A stretch of 64,000 bases of DNA, taken from NCBI RefSeq assembly GCF_000813325.1, contig NZ_BBQE01000002.1; one strand, 5' to 3'. Shown piece by piece: positions 52,305 to 60,853 of this stretch. The position numbers were made by a program, and so were the translations under genes. This stretch comes from Sulfurospirillum cavolei. Lineage in GTDB: Bacteria > Campylobacterota > Campylobacteria > Campylobacterales > Sulfurospirillaceae. Each line of letters opens with the position of its first letter. The stretch's first letter is position 1. The notes under the pieces were generated by a model that saw only the letters and a program-made list of their open reading frames with translations, ran no database searches and had not been told where the DNA came from.

Positions 52305-53903
52305 GTGAAAATTATTAAAGAGAGCAATATCTCGAAAATCATTACGTTAAGTACCGTTTTTATCATTACCTCTTTAATGCTTTTTAACGGTTATTTCTTT
52401 ATTACTAAGCAATACGAACTGCTAGACGCCCAAATCGAAGATACGCGAAAAACGTTTGAGACGAATAAACGCGCTTTACTTCAGCGCGAAGTCGATTCGA
52501 TTATCAGCTTTATCGAATTTAAACTACATCGCTCCGCCTCCGATACACCAAACGACCTTGCCGCGCTCAAGCAGGAGGCTTTTGAGTGGATTCGGCATAT
52601 TCGCTACGGAGGACAAGAACATAATTATATTTTCGTCTACGAGATCAACCATATCGGCGGCGGCGATCGCTTTGCCAAAATGTTAATTAACCCCAACCGT
52701 CCCGACTTGGAAGGCGAGTATATCTCCGATGCGTACACCGACGAAAACGGCAAGGCATTTCGCAAAATCTTTTTGCACGACATCTTGGATCACGGTTATT
52801 CGTTTGTAGAATACCTCTACAAAAAGCCCGGAACGAAGCTCGCTCGCCCCAAGGTTTCGTACTTTAAATTGTATCAACCGTGGAATATTATCATCGCCGC
52901 GGGTGTTTATCTAGACGACATCGACCAAGAGATCGAAGCGGCAAAAACACAATTTCAAGAAAAAGTGAAGATGGAAGCAACCTCCGCGATCATTATCTTT
53001 TTGCTCTTCGCTCTCGTCGCCAATGCGTTTGCGCTGATGCTCGGAAAACGCATCGAGCGTTTTTTAAAAAGCTACCACGCGCAAGTGCAACAAAAAGCCC
53101 AAGAACTCGAAACGCTCAACCATACGCTCGAAAGCCGCGTGCAAGAAGAGATTCAAAAAAACAGGGAGCAAGAACAACTCCTCATCCAAAAATCTAAATT
53201 TATCGCTTTAGGAGAGATGATCAGCAATATCGCGCATCAGTGGCGACAACCGCTCTCCCAACTCTCCGCGCTTTTAATGACCCTCAAACTCAAATACAAT
53301 CGGGATATGCTCGATAAAAGCTCGATGGAGATTAAATGCGTCGAAGCGGAAAACATCGTCGAGTACATGTCGCATACGATTGACGATTTTCGTAATTTTT
53401 TTATGCCCAATAAGGACAAAAAACGTTTTTCGATCCAAAATTCCGTCGACGAGGTGTTGCGCATCATTCAAGAGGCGATTATTCATCACAACATCGTCGT
53501 GGACGTACGCATCGAATCCGATGAAAGTATCGTCGGCTACAAAAGCGAATACGAACAAGTCGTTTTAAACCTTCTCTCCAACGCCAAAGACGCCATTCTC
53601 GCATCGGGAAGAGCCGATGGGTATATTCGCATTACGTTGGAAAGCGACGAAAAAAGCATTTACCTGAGGGTGGAAGATAACGGCGGGGGCATTAAAATAG
53701 AGCCGATCGAGCGTATTTTCGAGCCTTACGTCAGTACGAAAGAGCAAAACGAAGGAACGGGCATCGGGCTTTACATGTCAAAGTTGATTATCGAAAAAAG
53801 TATGCGCGGAAAGCTGAGTGCTCGGAACGAAAAAGAAGGGGCTATTTTTACGATTGAGATAGAAAGAGAGTTCAAAGAGGCGCTTGGCGGAACACCTCTT
53901 TGA
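52305..53903 (+). CDS. Membrane sensor histidine kinase with Cache domain
   Basis: The start is a GTG with GGGAG 6 bases upstream. About 532 residues: membrane span (about 12-32), periplasmic Cache-type domain (about 40-220; YIFVYEINHIGGGDRFAKML, DAYTDENGKAF, WNIIIAAGVYLDD), a second span (about 227-247), a coiled coil and the kinase core. H311 in NIAHQWRQPLSQL is the phosphorylated His; N box NAKDAI and G boxes DNGGGI and GTGIGLYMSK follow. Likely senses dicarboxylates, given the TRAP genes beside it (DctS-like by context). Confidence 0.92.
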   Translation: MKIIKESNISKIITLSTVFIITSLMLFNGYFFITKQYELLDAQIEDTRKTFETNKRALLQREVDSIISFIEFKLHRSASDTPNDLAALKQEAFEWIRHIRYGGQEHNYIFVYEINHIGGGDRFAKMLINPNRPDLEGEYISDAYTDENGKAFRKIFLHDILDHGYSFVEYLYKKPGTKLARPKVSYFKLYQPWNIIIAAGVYLDDIDQEIEAAKTQFQEKVKMEATSAIIIFLLFALVANAFALMLGKRIERFLKSYHAQVQQKAQELETLNHTLESRVQEEIQKNREQEQLLIQKSKFIALGEMISNIAHQWRQPLSQLSALLMTLKLKYNRDMLDKSSMEIKCVEAENIVEYMSHTIDDFRNFFMPNKDKKRFSIQNSVDEVLRIIQEAIIHHNIVVDVRIESDESIVGYKSEYEQVVLNLLSNAKDAILASGRADGYIRITLESDEKSIYLRVEDNGGGIKIEPIERIFEPYVSTKEQNEGTGIGLYMSKLIIEKSMRGKLSARNEKEGAIFTIEIEREFKEALGGTPL

Positions 53904-53995
53904 GAAGATACTTTCGGAAGAAAATATGAAATTTGCTACTGAAAGTATAGAAATTCAAAGTAAACGATCGGTTAACAATAGTAAACCTTTTGATA

Positions 53996-54535
53996 CTAAA
54001 AACGAATTGTCTCTTCTTGCGGAACGCTAATGACCTGATGTGCTTTATTGCGTACGCCCGGTTCGTCCGGTTCAGACGTCTTAGCGTTAGTGTTTTTCTT
54101 TCTGCCGGCACTTGTTATCGGCTTTGACGCAGGAGCCGTTTGCGAAATCTTACCGTTTTTAAAATAACCGGCTTTGATGACGAAAAGCTCTTCCAAACGC
54201 ATCCCGTTAAACGACGCATAGACCAAATCGCCTTCGTTGGCAAGGACCGTTTTATGGTTAAAGTTCACGTACGGTAATTTTCCGTTGGTCGTTTCAATGC
54301 CGTCGATTTCATAGTTCCATAAAAGCGTGTTAGGATCATACGTCAAATGCAATACAACGCCTTTGATATAGTTTTTGCCGACCAAACGCGAAAGTTTAGG
54401 ATTGGTATCTTGCGCCGATTGCGCGGAGACGTTTTGCGTATTGGCTTGCGGTTTTTGCGGTTGTTGGTTAAACGCACATCCTTGTATCCAAAAGACGAAA
54501 AATGCTACGCAAAGATACGAAATAATTCTTTTCAA
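53996..54535 (-). CDS. Putative lipoprotein, about 179 residues
   Basis: No known domain. The start is placed at a TTG (54535) with GAAGGA 7 bases upstream, giving MKRIISYLCVAFFVFWIQGC: a lipoprotein signal with lipobox Cys at residue 20. The mature part has a Gln/Asn-rich linker, then a compact beta-looking domain (KNYIKGVVLHLTYDP, LWNYEIDGIETTNG). The lysine- and proline-rich tail is low in complexity. It lies between the histidine kinase and tmRNA, and has a TATAAT box 28 bases before the start. Confidence 0.75.
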   Translation of the reverse strand: MKRIISYLCVAFFVFWIQGCAFNQQPQKPQANTQNVSAQSAQDTNPKLSRLVGKNYIKGVVLHLTYDPNTLLWNYEIDGIETTNGKLPYVNFNHKTVLANEGDLVYASFNGMRLEELFVIKAGYFKNGKISQTAPASKPITSAGRKKNTNAKTSEPDEPGVRNKAHQVISVPQEETIRF

Positions 54536-54562
54536 AATAGTTTCCTTCAATACTTTTTGCGA

Positions 54563-54568
54563 ATTATA
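54563..54568 (-). promoter_or_regulatory. TATAAT box of the lipoprotein gene
   Basis: TATAAT on the minus strand about 28 bases before the TTG start, in the 68-base gap shared with the divergent tmRNA gene. Confidence 0.5.
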
Positions 54569-54603
54569 GCAAAATATGCTAAACTTACGCTCCTACTATC
54601 TAT

Positions 54604-54981
54604 GGGGCTGACATGGCTTCGACAGGAGTAGTTTTAGTTTATGGCTGCATGTCGCGAGTGAGGGTCTTGCGTTAGACAACCCTCAAACAATAACTGCTAA
54701 CAACAGTAACTATCGTCCTGCTTACGCTCTAGCTGCGTAAGTTTAATAAATAACGGACTGCTCTCCCCTTCGATGCTATCTTAGGAGGTCTCGGAGAGTA
54801 TCATAGCTTTGATAGCTATACTACATGAACGCCTTTACATGTAGCGAAGTTAAAGGCTCGTTTTGCGTAGTTTTCTGATTGTTGTACGAAGCAAAATTAA
54901 ACACTATCAACAATATCTAAGCATGTAGACGTCATAGGCGGCTATTTTTGGACTGGGGTTCAATCCCCCACAGCTCCACCA
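54604..54981 (+). ncRNA. ssrA: Transfer-messenger RNA (tmRNA)
   Basis: Rescues stalled ribosomes and tags the unfinished protein for proteolysis. The tRNA-like ends pair (GGGGCTG with CAGCTCC), the T arm GGGGTTCAATCCCC and encoded CCA are present, and the length of about 378 bases is normal. The tag frame (54696-54740) starts at a GCT resume codon and reads ANNSNYRPAYALAA then stop, like the Campylobacter tag in its first and last residues. It is a single-piece gene. Confidence 0.95.
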
Positions 54982-55035
54982 TAATTTGTAGGTGTTTTCA
55001 GTATAATACCCCATCCTCTTCGCAAAGGAGTTTTG

Positions 55036-55479
55036 ATGGTATGGTATCTTTGGGCGATCTTAGGCGTTTTTGCTATCGTTTTCGAGATCGCGAGTCCCTC
55101 GTTTTTTGCTCTTTTTATCGGTCTTGGGTTTTTCGGTTCTTCTTTATTGGCGTATTTCACGGAAAACTCTCTTATTTTTCAAATCCTCGTAGCCCTTTTA
55201 GGTATGTTCGTCGGTGCGGTCGTTTTTAAACGTCAAAGAGTCGCCAACGTGCCCGCTTCAAAAATCGGACAATCCGACGAATTTATCGGCACGAAAGGTA
55301 AAGTCCTCAGCGAAATCCTACCCGATGCGCAAGGGCGCGTAAAGTTGCAAGCTCCCGTTTTGGGTAGTAGCGAATGGAGCGCGCAAAGTGAAACCGACGC
55401 AACGATCGCGATCGGCACGAACATCGAAATCGTCTCTATCCACGGTCATTTTTTAATCGTCAAACCTATTTCAAACTAA
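55036..55479 (+). CDS. NfeD-like membrane protein
   Basis: The 147 residues have two or three spans in the first 70 positions (YLWAILGVFAIVFEIASPSFFALFIGLGFFGSS is the family start) and a C-terminal OB-fold domain (about 85-145; GTKGKVLSEILPDAQGRVKL, then GTNIEIVSIHGHFLIVKP). NfeD proteins work with the SPFH protein encoded next to them in membrane-domain organisation. ATG with AAAGGAG. The next gene starts 10 bases later. Confidence 0.9.
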   Translation: MVWYLWAILGVFAIVFEIASPSFFALFIGLGFFGSSLLAYFTENSLIFQILVALLGMFVGAVVFKRQRVANVPASKIGQSDEFIGTKGKVLSEILPDAQGRVKLQAPVLGSSEWSAQSETDATIAIGTNIEIVSIHGHFLIVKPISN

Positions 55480-55489
55480 AGGAGTTTGC

Positions 55490-56407
55490 GTGCATACCTC
55501 TATCGACCTTAGCCTTTCGTTTTTTATCATTTTGCTCTTAGCGGGCGGTTACCTTCTCTATCAAATGGTGCGCATCGTACCGCAAGGCGAAGAGTGGGTC
55601 GTCGAGCGACTCGGGAAGTTTCACTCCATCTTAAAACCGGGACTCAATTTTCTCATTCCCGTACTCGATCAAGTTCAAGTAAAACTCAACACCAAAGAGT
55701 TGATTCAGCAAATGAAAGCGCAAGAAGTCATCACGAAAGACAATGCCGTCGTGATTATCAGTGCGGTGGTCTTTTATAAAATCAGCGATCCGGCAAAAGC
55801 GGTTTATTCGATCGACGATTTTGAGCTTGCCGTCGCCAATATGGCGGCAACGACGCTTCGCTCCGTCATCGGCAATATGGAACTCGACGCTTCGCTTTCC
55901 GGTCGAGAAGCCATCAAAGCCTCCGTTTCGGAAAAGATCAGCGACCATTTGGAACAATGGGGATTATCGTTGACAGCGGTCGAAGTCCAAGATATTCGCC
56001 CAAGCGACAGTTTACAAGAAGCGATGGAAAAACAAGCCGCCGCCGAACGCGAGAAAAAAGCGCTCATTATGAAAGCCGAAGGCGAAAAACAAGCTGCCAT
56101 CGCGAAAGCGGAAGGCTTTAAACAGTCTATGATTTTAGAAGCAGAAGGAAAACTAGAAGCTGCTCGTAGAGAAGCTGAAGCCAAAGTCGCACTTGCGAAT
56201 GGTGACCAAGCTGCGATGGAAGCGATAGCATCACAAATTAAAAACGGCGATGCGCCGAGTTACCTTTTAGCGCAACGCTACATCGACAGCGTCCAAGCGT
56301 TGGCAAACTCCGCCAACAGTAAAGTCGTTTTCGTTCCTTCCGATCTTAAACACTCGCTAGAAGGCGTCGCGGGCAATCTTAGCACACTTTTTTCCGCGGT
56401 CAAATAA
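55490..56407 (+). CDS. SPFH/stomatin-like membrane protein
   Basis: The 305 residues have an N-terminal membrane segment (about 7-24), the SPFH domain (about 28-200; RIVPQGEEWVVERLGKF, ALRSVIGNMELD type signature at TTLRSVIGNMELDASLSGRE) and a coiled coil rich in Ala, Lys and Glu (about 185-240). The start is a GTG with AAAGGAG 5 bases upstream. It forms a pair with the NfeD gene and ends at a strong convergent hairpin. Confidence 0.92.
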   Translation: MHTSIDLSLSFFIILLLAGGYLLYQMVRIVPQGEEWVVERLGKFHSILKPGLNFLIPVLDQVQVKLNTKELIQQMKAQEVITKDNAVVIISAVVFYKISDPAKAVYSIDDFELAVANMAATTLRSVIGNMELDASLSGREAIKASVSEKISDHLEQWGLSLTAVEVQDIRPSDSLQEAMEKQAAAEREKKALIMKAEGEKQAAIAKAEGFKQSMILEAEGKLEAARREAEAKVALANGDQAAMEAIASQIKNGDAPSYLLAQRYIDSVQALANSANSKVVFVPSDLKHSLEGVAGNLSTLFSAVK

Positions 56408-56416
56408 GTGCGATTT

Positions 56417-56454
56417 CACGCCAAAAAGAGACTTTAAACGGTCTTTTTGGCGTG
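56417..56454. terminator. Convergent hairpin between the SPFH gene and the coiled-coil gene
   Basis: Perfect 13-bp stem CACGCCAAAAAGA/TCTTTTTGGCGTG that ends at the base before the stop codon of the minus-strand gene. It would fold in transcripts from either side. No T run follows. Confidence 0.6.
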
Positions 56455-57741
56455 CTACCTCGATGCCAAAGTTTTTGCCAAAGCCCGTTGAATCCGCTCG
56501 TACTGCTTATCCATCGGATGACCTTTAGCCTCAAATGCCGCTAAGACCTCTTGGTTTTCGGCATATTTCTTTTCCCAAATATCGATATCTTTTTGTTTAT
56601 TGGCGATTCTCTGTTCGATCTCGTCAATGGCTTTTTGGCACTTCGTCCTCTCGCTTAACAACTTGTCTTCTTTCTTAAATAAGCGCGTAATCAAGACTTT
56701 TCGAGGGAAAACTTTTTCTTCGCCGTCTTCGTTAAAACGTACCTCTTCGTCTTCGGACTCTTGGATTTTGCGCAGTGTTTTATGAATCCCGTTTATCACG
56801 GCTTCGATGTTGGACCATTGCTCGTTAATCTTGGCTTTTTGCAAGGCGTACTCTTGTTGGTCTAGTTTAAAGCCTTCCAATTTCGTTTTGATGCTGATGA
56901 GGGCATTTTTTTTATCGTAAACGGCTTGTTTGGCTTTTTTGTGCTGAAGCAAGGTCGAGCGAATCGTCGTAATATTCCACGCATGATTGCTTTCGTCCAA
57001 AATCGGATTGGCTTTGTAGCGATTGCCATGGGCGTCGATGCTTTCGTTGACGCTAAAAAAGCTTAAAAATTCGATGGCTTTGCGATCGGCGTTGGAAAAG
57101 TGAAATAAAATATCCGACGCGATGAAAAGCATCAAACGATCAAACACTTCACGCAACAGATACAGACTCAAGCCACGCACGACTTTAGGATCACTGATGT
57201 CCGTGTACGCCAAAACGATGATGTCTACCAAGTTGATAAACGACGTAATAAACAGTTTTTTAAACTTAATCGGCGTGATTTTACGAAAGTTTAAAACTTC
57301 TTCAACCAGATAGGGCAAAAGCTCTAACGTTTTTTCGACATGTAACTCGTTGGGAAAAAATTTTTGCTTATACGCTTCCAATCCGGCAGGATCGAGTCCG
57401 CATGCGCGTCTTTCGGCACCTTCGCCCAAAGCTTCGACGGCAAAAAAGCGTTTGGCATAAACGATGCCGTCGGTACACAAAATCAAATCTTGCGTGCTAA
57501 AACCGAGCTTTTCGATCAGTTTTTCCCGCAAAACGTCCTTGTAGGAGAGAAAATGTTTGGGCAACTTGCAATTACGCAACGACGCGACGATTTCACCGAA
57601 AACGTTCTCTTCAAAATAATATAAACTAGGATGCACCTTGTAGGGTTCGGGATCAAACGTCTTTAAAAATTCGGCTAATCGCACTTCCACATCGCTAAAT
57701 CTAAGGCTACCGTCATTGGGGTTCTCGAGAAAATTATTCAT
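56455..57741 (-). CDS. Hypothetical coiled-coil protein, about 428 residues
   Basis: Not recognised. The N-terminal two thirds (about 1-260) look globular and helical, with a segment of hydrophobic residues (LFITSFINLVDIIVLAY, about 165-181) too short and mixed for a sure membrane span. The C-terminal third (about 265-415) is a long coiled coil with many Lys, Glu and Gln (HKKAKQAVYDKKNALISIK and on). The ATG at 57741 was taken; a TTG four codons upstream is possible but neither has a strong ribosome site. It is divergent from ycaO. Confidence 0.75.
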   Translation of the reverse strand: MNNFLENPNDGSLRFSDVEVRLAEFLKTFDPEPYKVHPSLYYFEENVFGEIVASLRNCKLPKHFLSYKDVLREKLIEKLGFSTQDLILCTDGIVYAKRFFAVEALGEGAERRACGLDPAGLEAYKQKFFPNELHVEKTLELLPYLVEEVLNFRKITPIKFKKLFITSFINLVDIIVLAYTDISDPKVVRGLSLYLLREVFDRLMLFIASDILFHFSNADRKAIEFLSFFSVNESIDAHGNRYKANPILDESNHAWNITTIRSTLLQHKKAKQAVYDKKNALISIKTKLEGFKLDQQEYALQKAKINEQWSNIEAVINGIHKTLRKIQESEDEEVRFNEDGEEKVFPRKVLITRLFKKEDKLLSERTKCQKAIDEIEQRIANKQKDIDIWEKKYAENQEVLAAFEAKGHPMDKQYERIQRALAKTLASR

Positions 57742-57907
57742 TTTATCCGTCAATAAAAAAGGTTCGTTGTGCCTATTTTACCAAAATATTCTACGATCGC
57801 ACTTAGGGCTGACGATAAAAAGTTACCAAATGTTTTCAAAGCCCGCTTTTGCGCTTCACGCGTTTATTATGTTACAATGCCCAATTCTCCAAAGGACATC
57901 CTCATTC

Positions 57908-59530
57908 ATGAAGCCTCTCTCCAAAAATGTACCCCTAAACACTTCCATCGCAAAAATGCAAACGATTTTAGACGATCTGGGGTGTGCCGTTACGTTTGCG
58001 ACCGAGAAACATCCGCTCAGCCATTGCTACTCGATCAATTTGGCTTCCATCGAAGCGCCCAACCATATCTACGCCAACGGTAAAGGCTCACTTTCTCTTG
58101 CTTCCAAAGCGAGCGCACTTGGCGAGTATATCGAGCGCCTTCAAACCAACAACTGTTTTATCGACTTTCACCTGCCTAACCGTGCTTATTTTCCCGATCA
58201 AAAGGTGTTTGAGTTTGGTGGGAATTACCTCAATCCTTCGTTACATGTCATCTATAATCCCTCCAATGAAATGAGCCATGAAGACCTTGTGGATTTTAAC
58301 AGCGACATCACAGACAAGATCGTAGCACTTCCCTTTCAAAGTGTTTTTGGCCAAGAAGAGGTGTACATTCCACTTAATATTTTAAGCAATCTTTACGTGA
58401 GCAACGGACTTGCCAGTGGAAACACACCTGATGAAGCCAAAGTGCAAGCACTGAGCGAGATTTTTGAGCGACATGCGAAGATGGAGATTATCAAAAACGG
58501 TTATGCGCTTCCAAAGTACCCAGACGAGATTATCGCTACATTTCCAAAGCTTTATACGGATTTGATGGAGCTTCGAAAAGCAGGCTTTATCGTTGAAATT
58601 CTCGATGCTTCACTCGGCGGAAAGTTTCCTGTGACGGCGATTTCACTTATTAACCCGCGCAACGGCACACTCTTTGTCTCCTTTGGCGCACACCCGATTT
58701 TAGAGGTCTCTTTGGAGCGTACCATGAGTGAGTTGATGCAAGGAAGAGACTTTGAAAATCTTGACGCATTCGAGATGCCAACGTTTGATATGAGCATCGT
58801 GGGCGATAGCTTTAACCTTGAAGCGCATTTCATCGACTCTAACGGCAAAATAGGCTTTCCTTTTTTAAGCGCCACCAAAAGTTTTGCGTATGCCTCATGG
58901 AATTACCAAGGTAAGGGAAGTGCCGACGAATACGCTTTTTTATGCGACATCGTTCGCTCAATGGGCAAAGAGATTTATCTGCGTGAATATACTTATTTAA
59001 ATTTTTATTCGTGTCAGATGATCGTCCCTAGTGTCTCAGAAGTCTACCCTATCGAAGACATGGTCTATCAAAACCGAAACAGCGGTAAATTTATACGCTC
59101 ATTAGTGCTGAACTTCAAAGATGAAGATCACGAAGCCTTACTTGAAACCATCGAACCACTGGAAGATTCGCTCAATATGGAAAAATACATCGGCGTGATT
59201 TTCGAGCAAAATTTTCAGATGATTGACCTTAAAGCGCAAATGCATCTGCTTTTGGAAAATTACGAAGAGGCTCAAATGCTACTCTCGTTTAGTCAAAACC
59301 CAATGAGTAAACTTCTCTGCGAAATCCTCTCTTTGAGGGAGCAAAAACGTGTGTGGAGTGAGTATGAGAGTGCTCTTTGGGACATTTTTGGAAAAGAAAA
59401 CGTCGAACATGCCCTGAACATCTTAGATGGTAAAGCCTACCTCATCGACGTAAGCTTACACCGACACTATGTCAACATTCTCGATATGTATGATAGACTC
59501 GACGTTAAAAAAGCGGCTATCGTCGCTTAA
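57908..59530 (+). CDS. ycaO: YcaO-domain protein (ribosomal S12 methylthiolation accessory type)
   Basis: ATP-dependent YcaO cyclodehydratase family; the E. coli relative helps RimO beta-methylthiolation of ribosomal protein S12. About 540 residues. Two ATP-site helices with Glu are visible: SALGEYIERLQ and QALSEIFERHAKMEI; GNTPDEAK lies before the second. The C-terminal portion (about 440-540) is helical, as in E. coli YcaO. The ATG at 57908 has AAAGGA 11 bases upstream, rather far, and the frame is open further 5'. CpG content falls about 300 bases into the gene. Confidence 0.85.
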   Translation: MKPLSKNVPLNTSIAKMQTILDDLGCAVTFATEKHPLSHCYSINLASIEAPNHIYANGKGSLSLASKASALGEYIERLQTNNCFIDFHLPNRAYFPDQKVFEFGGNYLNPSLHVIYNPSNEMSHEDLVDFNSDITDKIVALPFQSVFGQEEVYIPLNILSNLYVSNGLASGNTPDEAKVQALSEIFERHAKMEIIKNGYALPKYPDEIIATFPKLYTDLMELRKAGFIVEILDASLGGKFPVTAISLINPRNGTLFVSFGAHPILEVSLERTMSELMQGRDFENLDAFEMPTFDMSIVGDSFNLEAHFIDSNGKIGFPFLSATKSFAYASWNYQGKGSADEYAFLCDIVRSMGKEIYLREYTYLNFYSCQMIVPSVSEVYPIEDMVYQNRNSGKFIRSLVLNFKDEDHEALLETIEPLEDSLNMEKYIGVIFEQNFQMIDLKAQMHLLLENYEEAQMLLSFSQNPMSKLLCEILSLREQKRVWSEYESALWDIFGKENVEHALNILDGKAYLIDVSLHRHYVNILDMYDRLDVKKAAIVA

Positions 59531-59550
59531 ACACTTTGACATGTAAAGAG

Positions 59551-60786
59551 TTAAGAAGCAGGTTGTGAGGCTGCCTGCTCTCTCAACTTATCTTTTTTAC
59601 TTTTGCGTTTGCCTTTGATGGGCGCACTGCCTTTTTCTTTTTGAGGGGCAACACCTGTGAGTTCAAACCCTGTGATCTGTTCTTTGTGAAGTCTGATGCG
59701 ACACCGTTTTTCGATCAAAGCAAAATGCGCCTTGTCTTCATGGTCGATAAACGAGATCGCCAACCCCTCTTTGCCCGCGCGTCCCGTTCGTCCGATGCGA
59801 TGAATATAATCTTCGGTGGAGCGAGGAAGGTCAAAGTTGACCACACAACTTACATCTTCGATGTCCAGTCCTCGAGCGGCAATGTCCGTGGCAAATAAAA
59901 CACGAATCTTGCGCTCTTTAAAGGACTTCAATGTCCATGCTCTGTCTTCTTGAATCAAATCACCATGAAACGATTCGGCTAAAAAACCGTGTTTGCGAAA
60001 CTTCACGGCGATGTTATCACTTGCGCGTTTGTTTGCCATAAAGACCAAGACCAATTCCCAGTTGTTTTCACGCAATAACTGGCGTAAAAGCGGTGCTCTA
60101 TTTTCTTTATTGACTTCGATAGCGCGTTGTGTGATGCGCTCCACCGTCGGCGCTTCCGCTTCGATGCTGACCTCTAGCGCATTTTGGGTGATTTTTGAAG
60201 CAACCCTTTGTACTTTTTCGGGATAGGTCGCTGAGAAAAGAAGATTTTGACGTTTTTTGGGCAGTGCTTCTAAAATAGAATTTAACTCTTGCTCAAAACC
60301 AAGATCGAGCATCTTATCCGCTTCATCGAGTACAAAAAACTCCACGCGCGAAAGGTCGATCTGTTTTTTACGCATGATGTCCAAAAGGCGCCCCGAAGTC
60401 GCCACCACAATGTCGCATCCTTGTTGGATGTCATAGAGTTGCTCGCCGATCTTCTCACCACCGATGATACTCACTACTTTTGGTTTTACATGTAAAAACG
60501 CCCCAAAGCCCTTAAATGCTTCCGCAACCTGCACGGTAAGCTCTCTTGTGGGTGTTAAAACCAGTGCTTTTATCTTCGCTTTGCCCTCGCCTTTATTTGT
60601 ATGCCAAAGCTCTAAAATGGGCAGTACAAACGAAGCACTCTTGCCACTTCCCGTTTGCGCTCGTGCCATGATGTCTTTACGCTCCAACACAAGAGGAATC
60701 ACCTTTTCTTGAATCGGCGTCGCTGTGCTAAAACGTGCTTCCACAAGTGCTTGTTGAAGAGGCAAAGAGAGTTTTGAAAATGGCAT
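59551..60786 (-). CDS. DEAD-box ATP-dependent RNA helicase (RhlE-like)
   Basis: Unwinds RNA in ribosome assembly or decay. The 411 residues show the Q motif (FSKLSLPLQQALVEARFSTATPIQ), motif I AQTGSGKS (43-50), PTRELTVQ, DEAD (154-157), SAT and the C-terminal RecA half with TDIAARGLDIEDV and HRIGRTGRAG. A basic tail (KGKRKSKKDKLREQ) follows, as in RhlE proteins. ATG with AAAGGA 7 bases upstream. It ends 20 bases from the ycaO stop, tail to tail. Confidence 0.93.
   Translation of the reverse strand: MPFSKLSLPLQQALVEARFSTATPIQEKVIPLVLERKDIMARAQTGSGKSASFVLPILELWHTNKGEGKAKIKALVLTPTRELTVQVAEAFKGFGAFLHVKPKVVSIIGGEKIGEQLYDIQQGCDIVVATSGRLLDIMRKKQIDLSRVEFFVLDEADKMLDLGFEQELNSILEALPKKRQNLLFSATYPEKVQRVASKITQNALEVSIEAEAPTVERITQRAIEVNKENRAPLLRQLLRENNWELVLVFMANKRASDNIAVKFRKHGFLAESFHGDLIQEDRAWTLKSFKERKIRVLFATDIAARGLDIEDVSCVVNFDLPRSTEDYIHRIGRTGRAGKEGLAISFIDHEDKAHFALIEKRCRIRLHKEQITGFELTGVAPQKEKGSAPIKGKRKSKKDKLREQAASQPAS
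60486..60495. repeat. TTACATGTAA palindrome copy inside the DEAD-box gene
   Basis: Perfect palindrome in coding sequence, read on the minus strand as L-H-V (in F-L-H-V-K-P). Confidence 0.85.
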
Positions 60787-60837
60787 GCATGCGTCCTTTA
60801 AGTCTTTATGCTATTGTAGAATAATCTCACTTTAGGT

Positions 60838-60847
60838 TTACATGTAA
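60838..60847. repeat. TTACATGTAA palindrome copy between the helicase and HXXEE genes
   Basis: Perfect palindrome 6 bases past the HXXEE stop and about 50 bases before the helicase ATG. Confidence 0.85.
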
Positions 60848-60853
60848 AGCTAT

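Noticed and set aside
53904..53995. Inverted repeat ATACTTTC/GAAAGTAT after the histidine kinase gene
   Set aside because: About 24-base loop and no T run; too weak to call a terminator.
54594..54599. TACTAT as tmRNA -10 box
   Set aside because: Only 5 bases from the mature 5' end and without a -35; start site cannot be fixed.
57716..57907. 5' extension of the ycaO frame
   Set aside because: It overlaps the start of the divergent coiled-coil gene and shows no YcaO-like sequence; the ATG at 57908 is the first that fits, though its ribosome site is distant.
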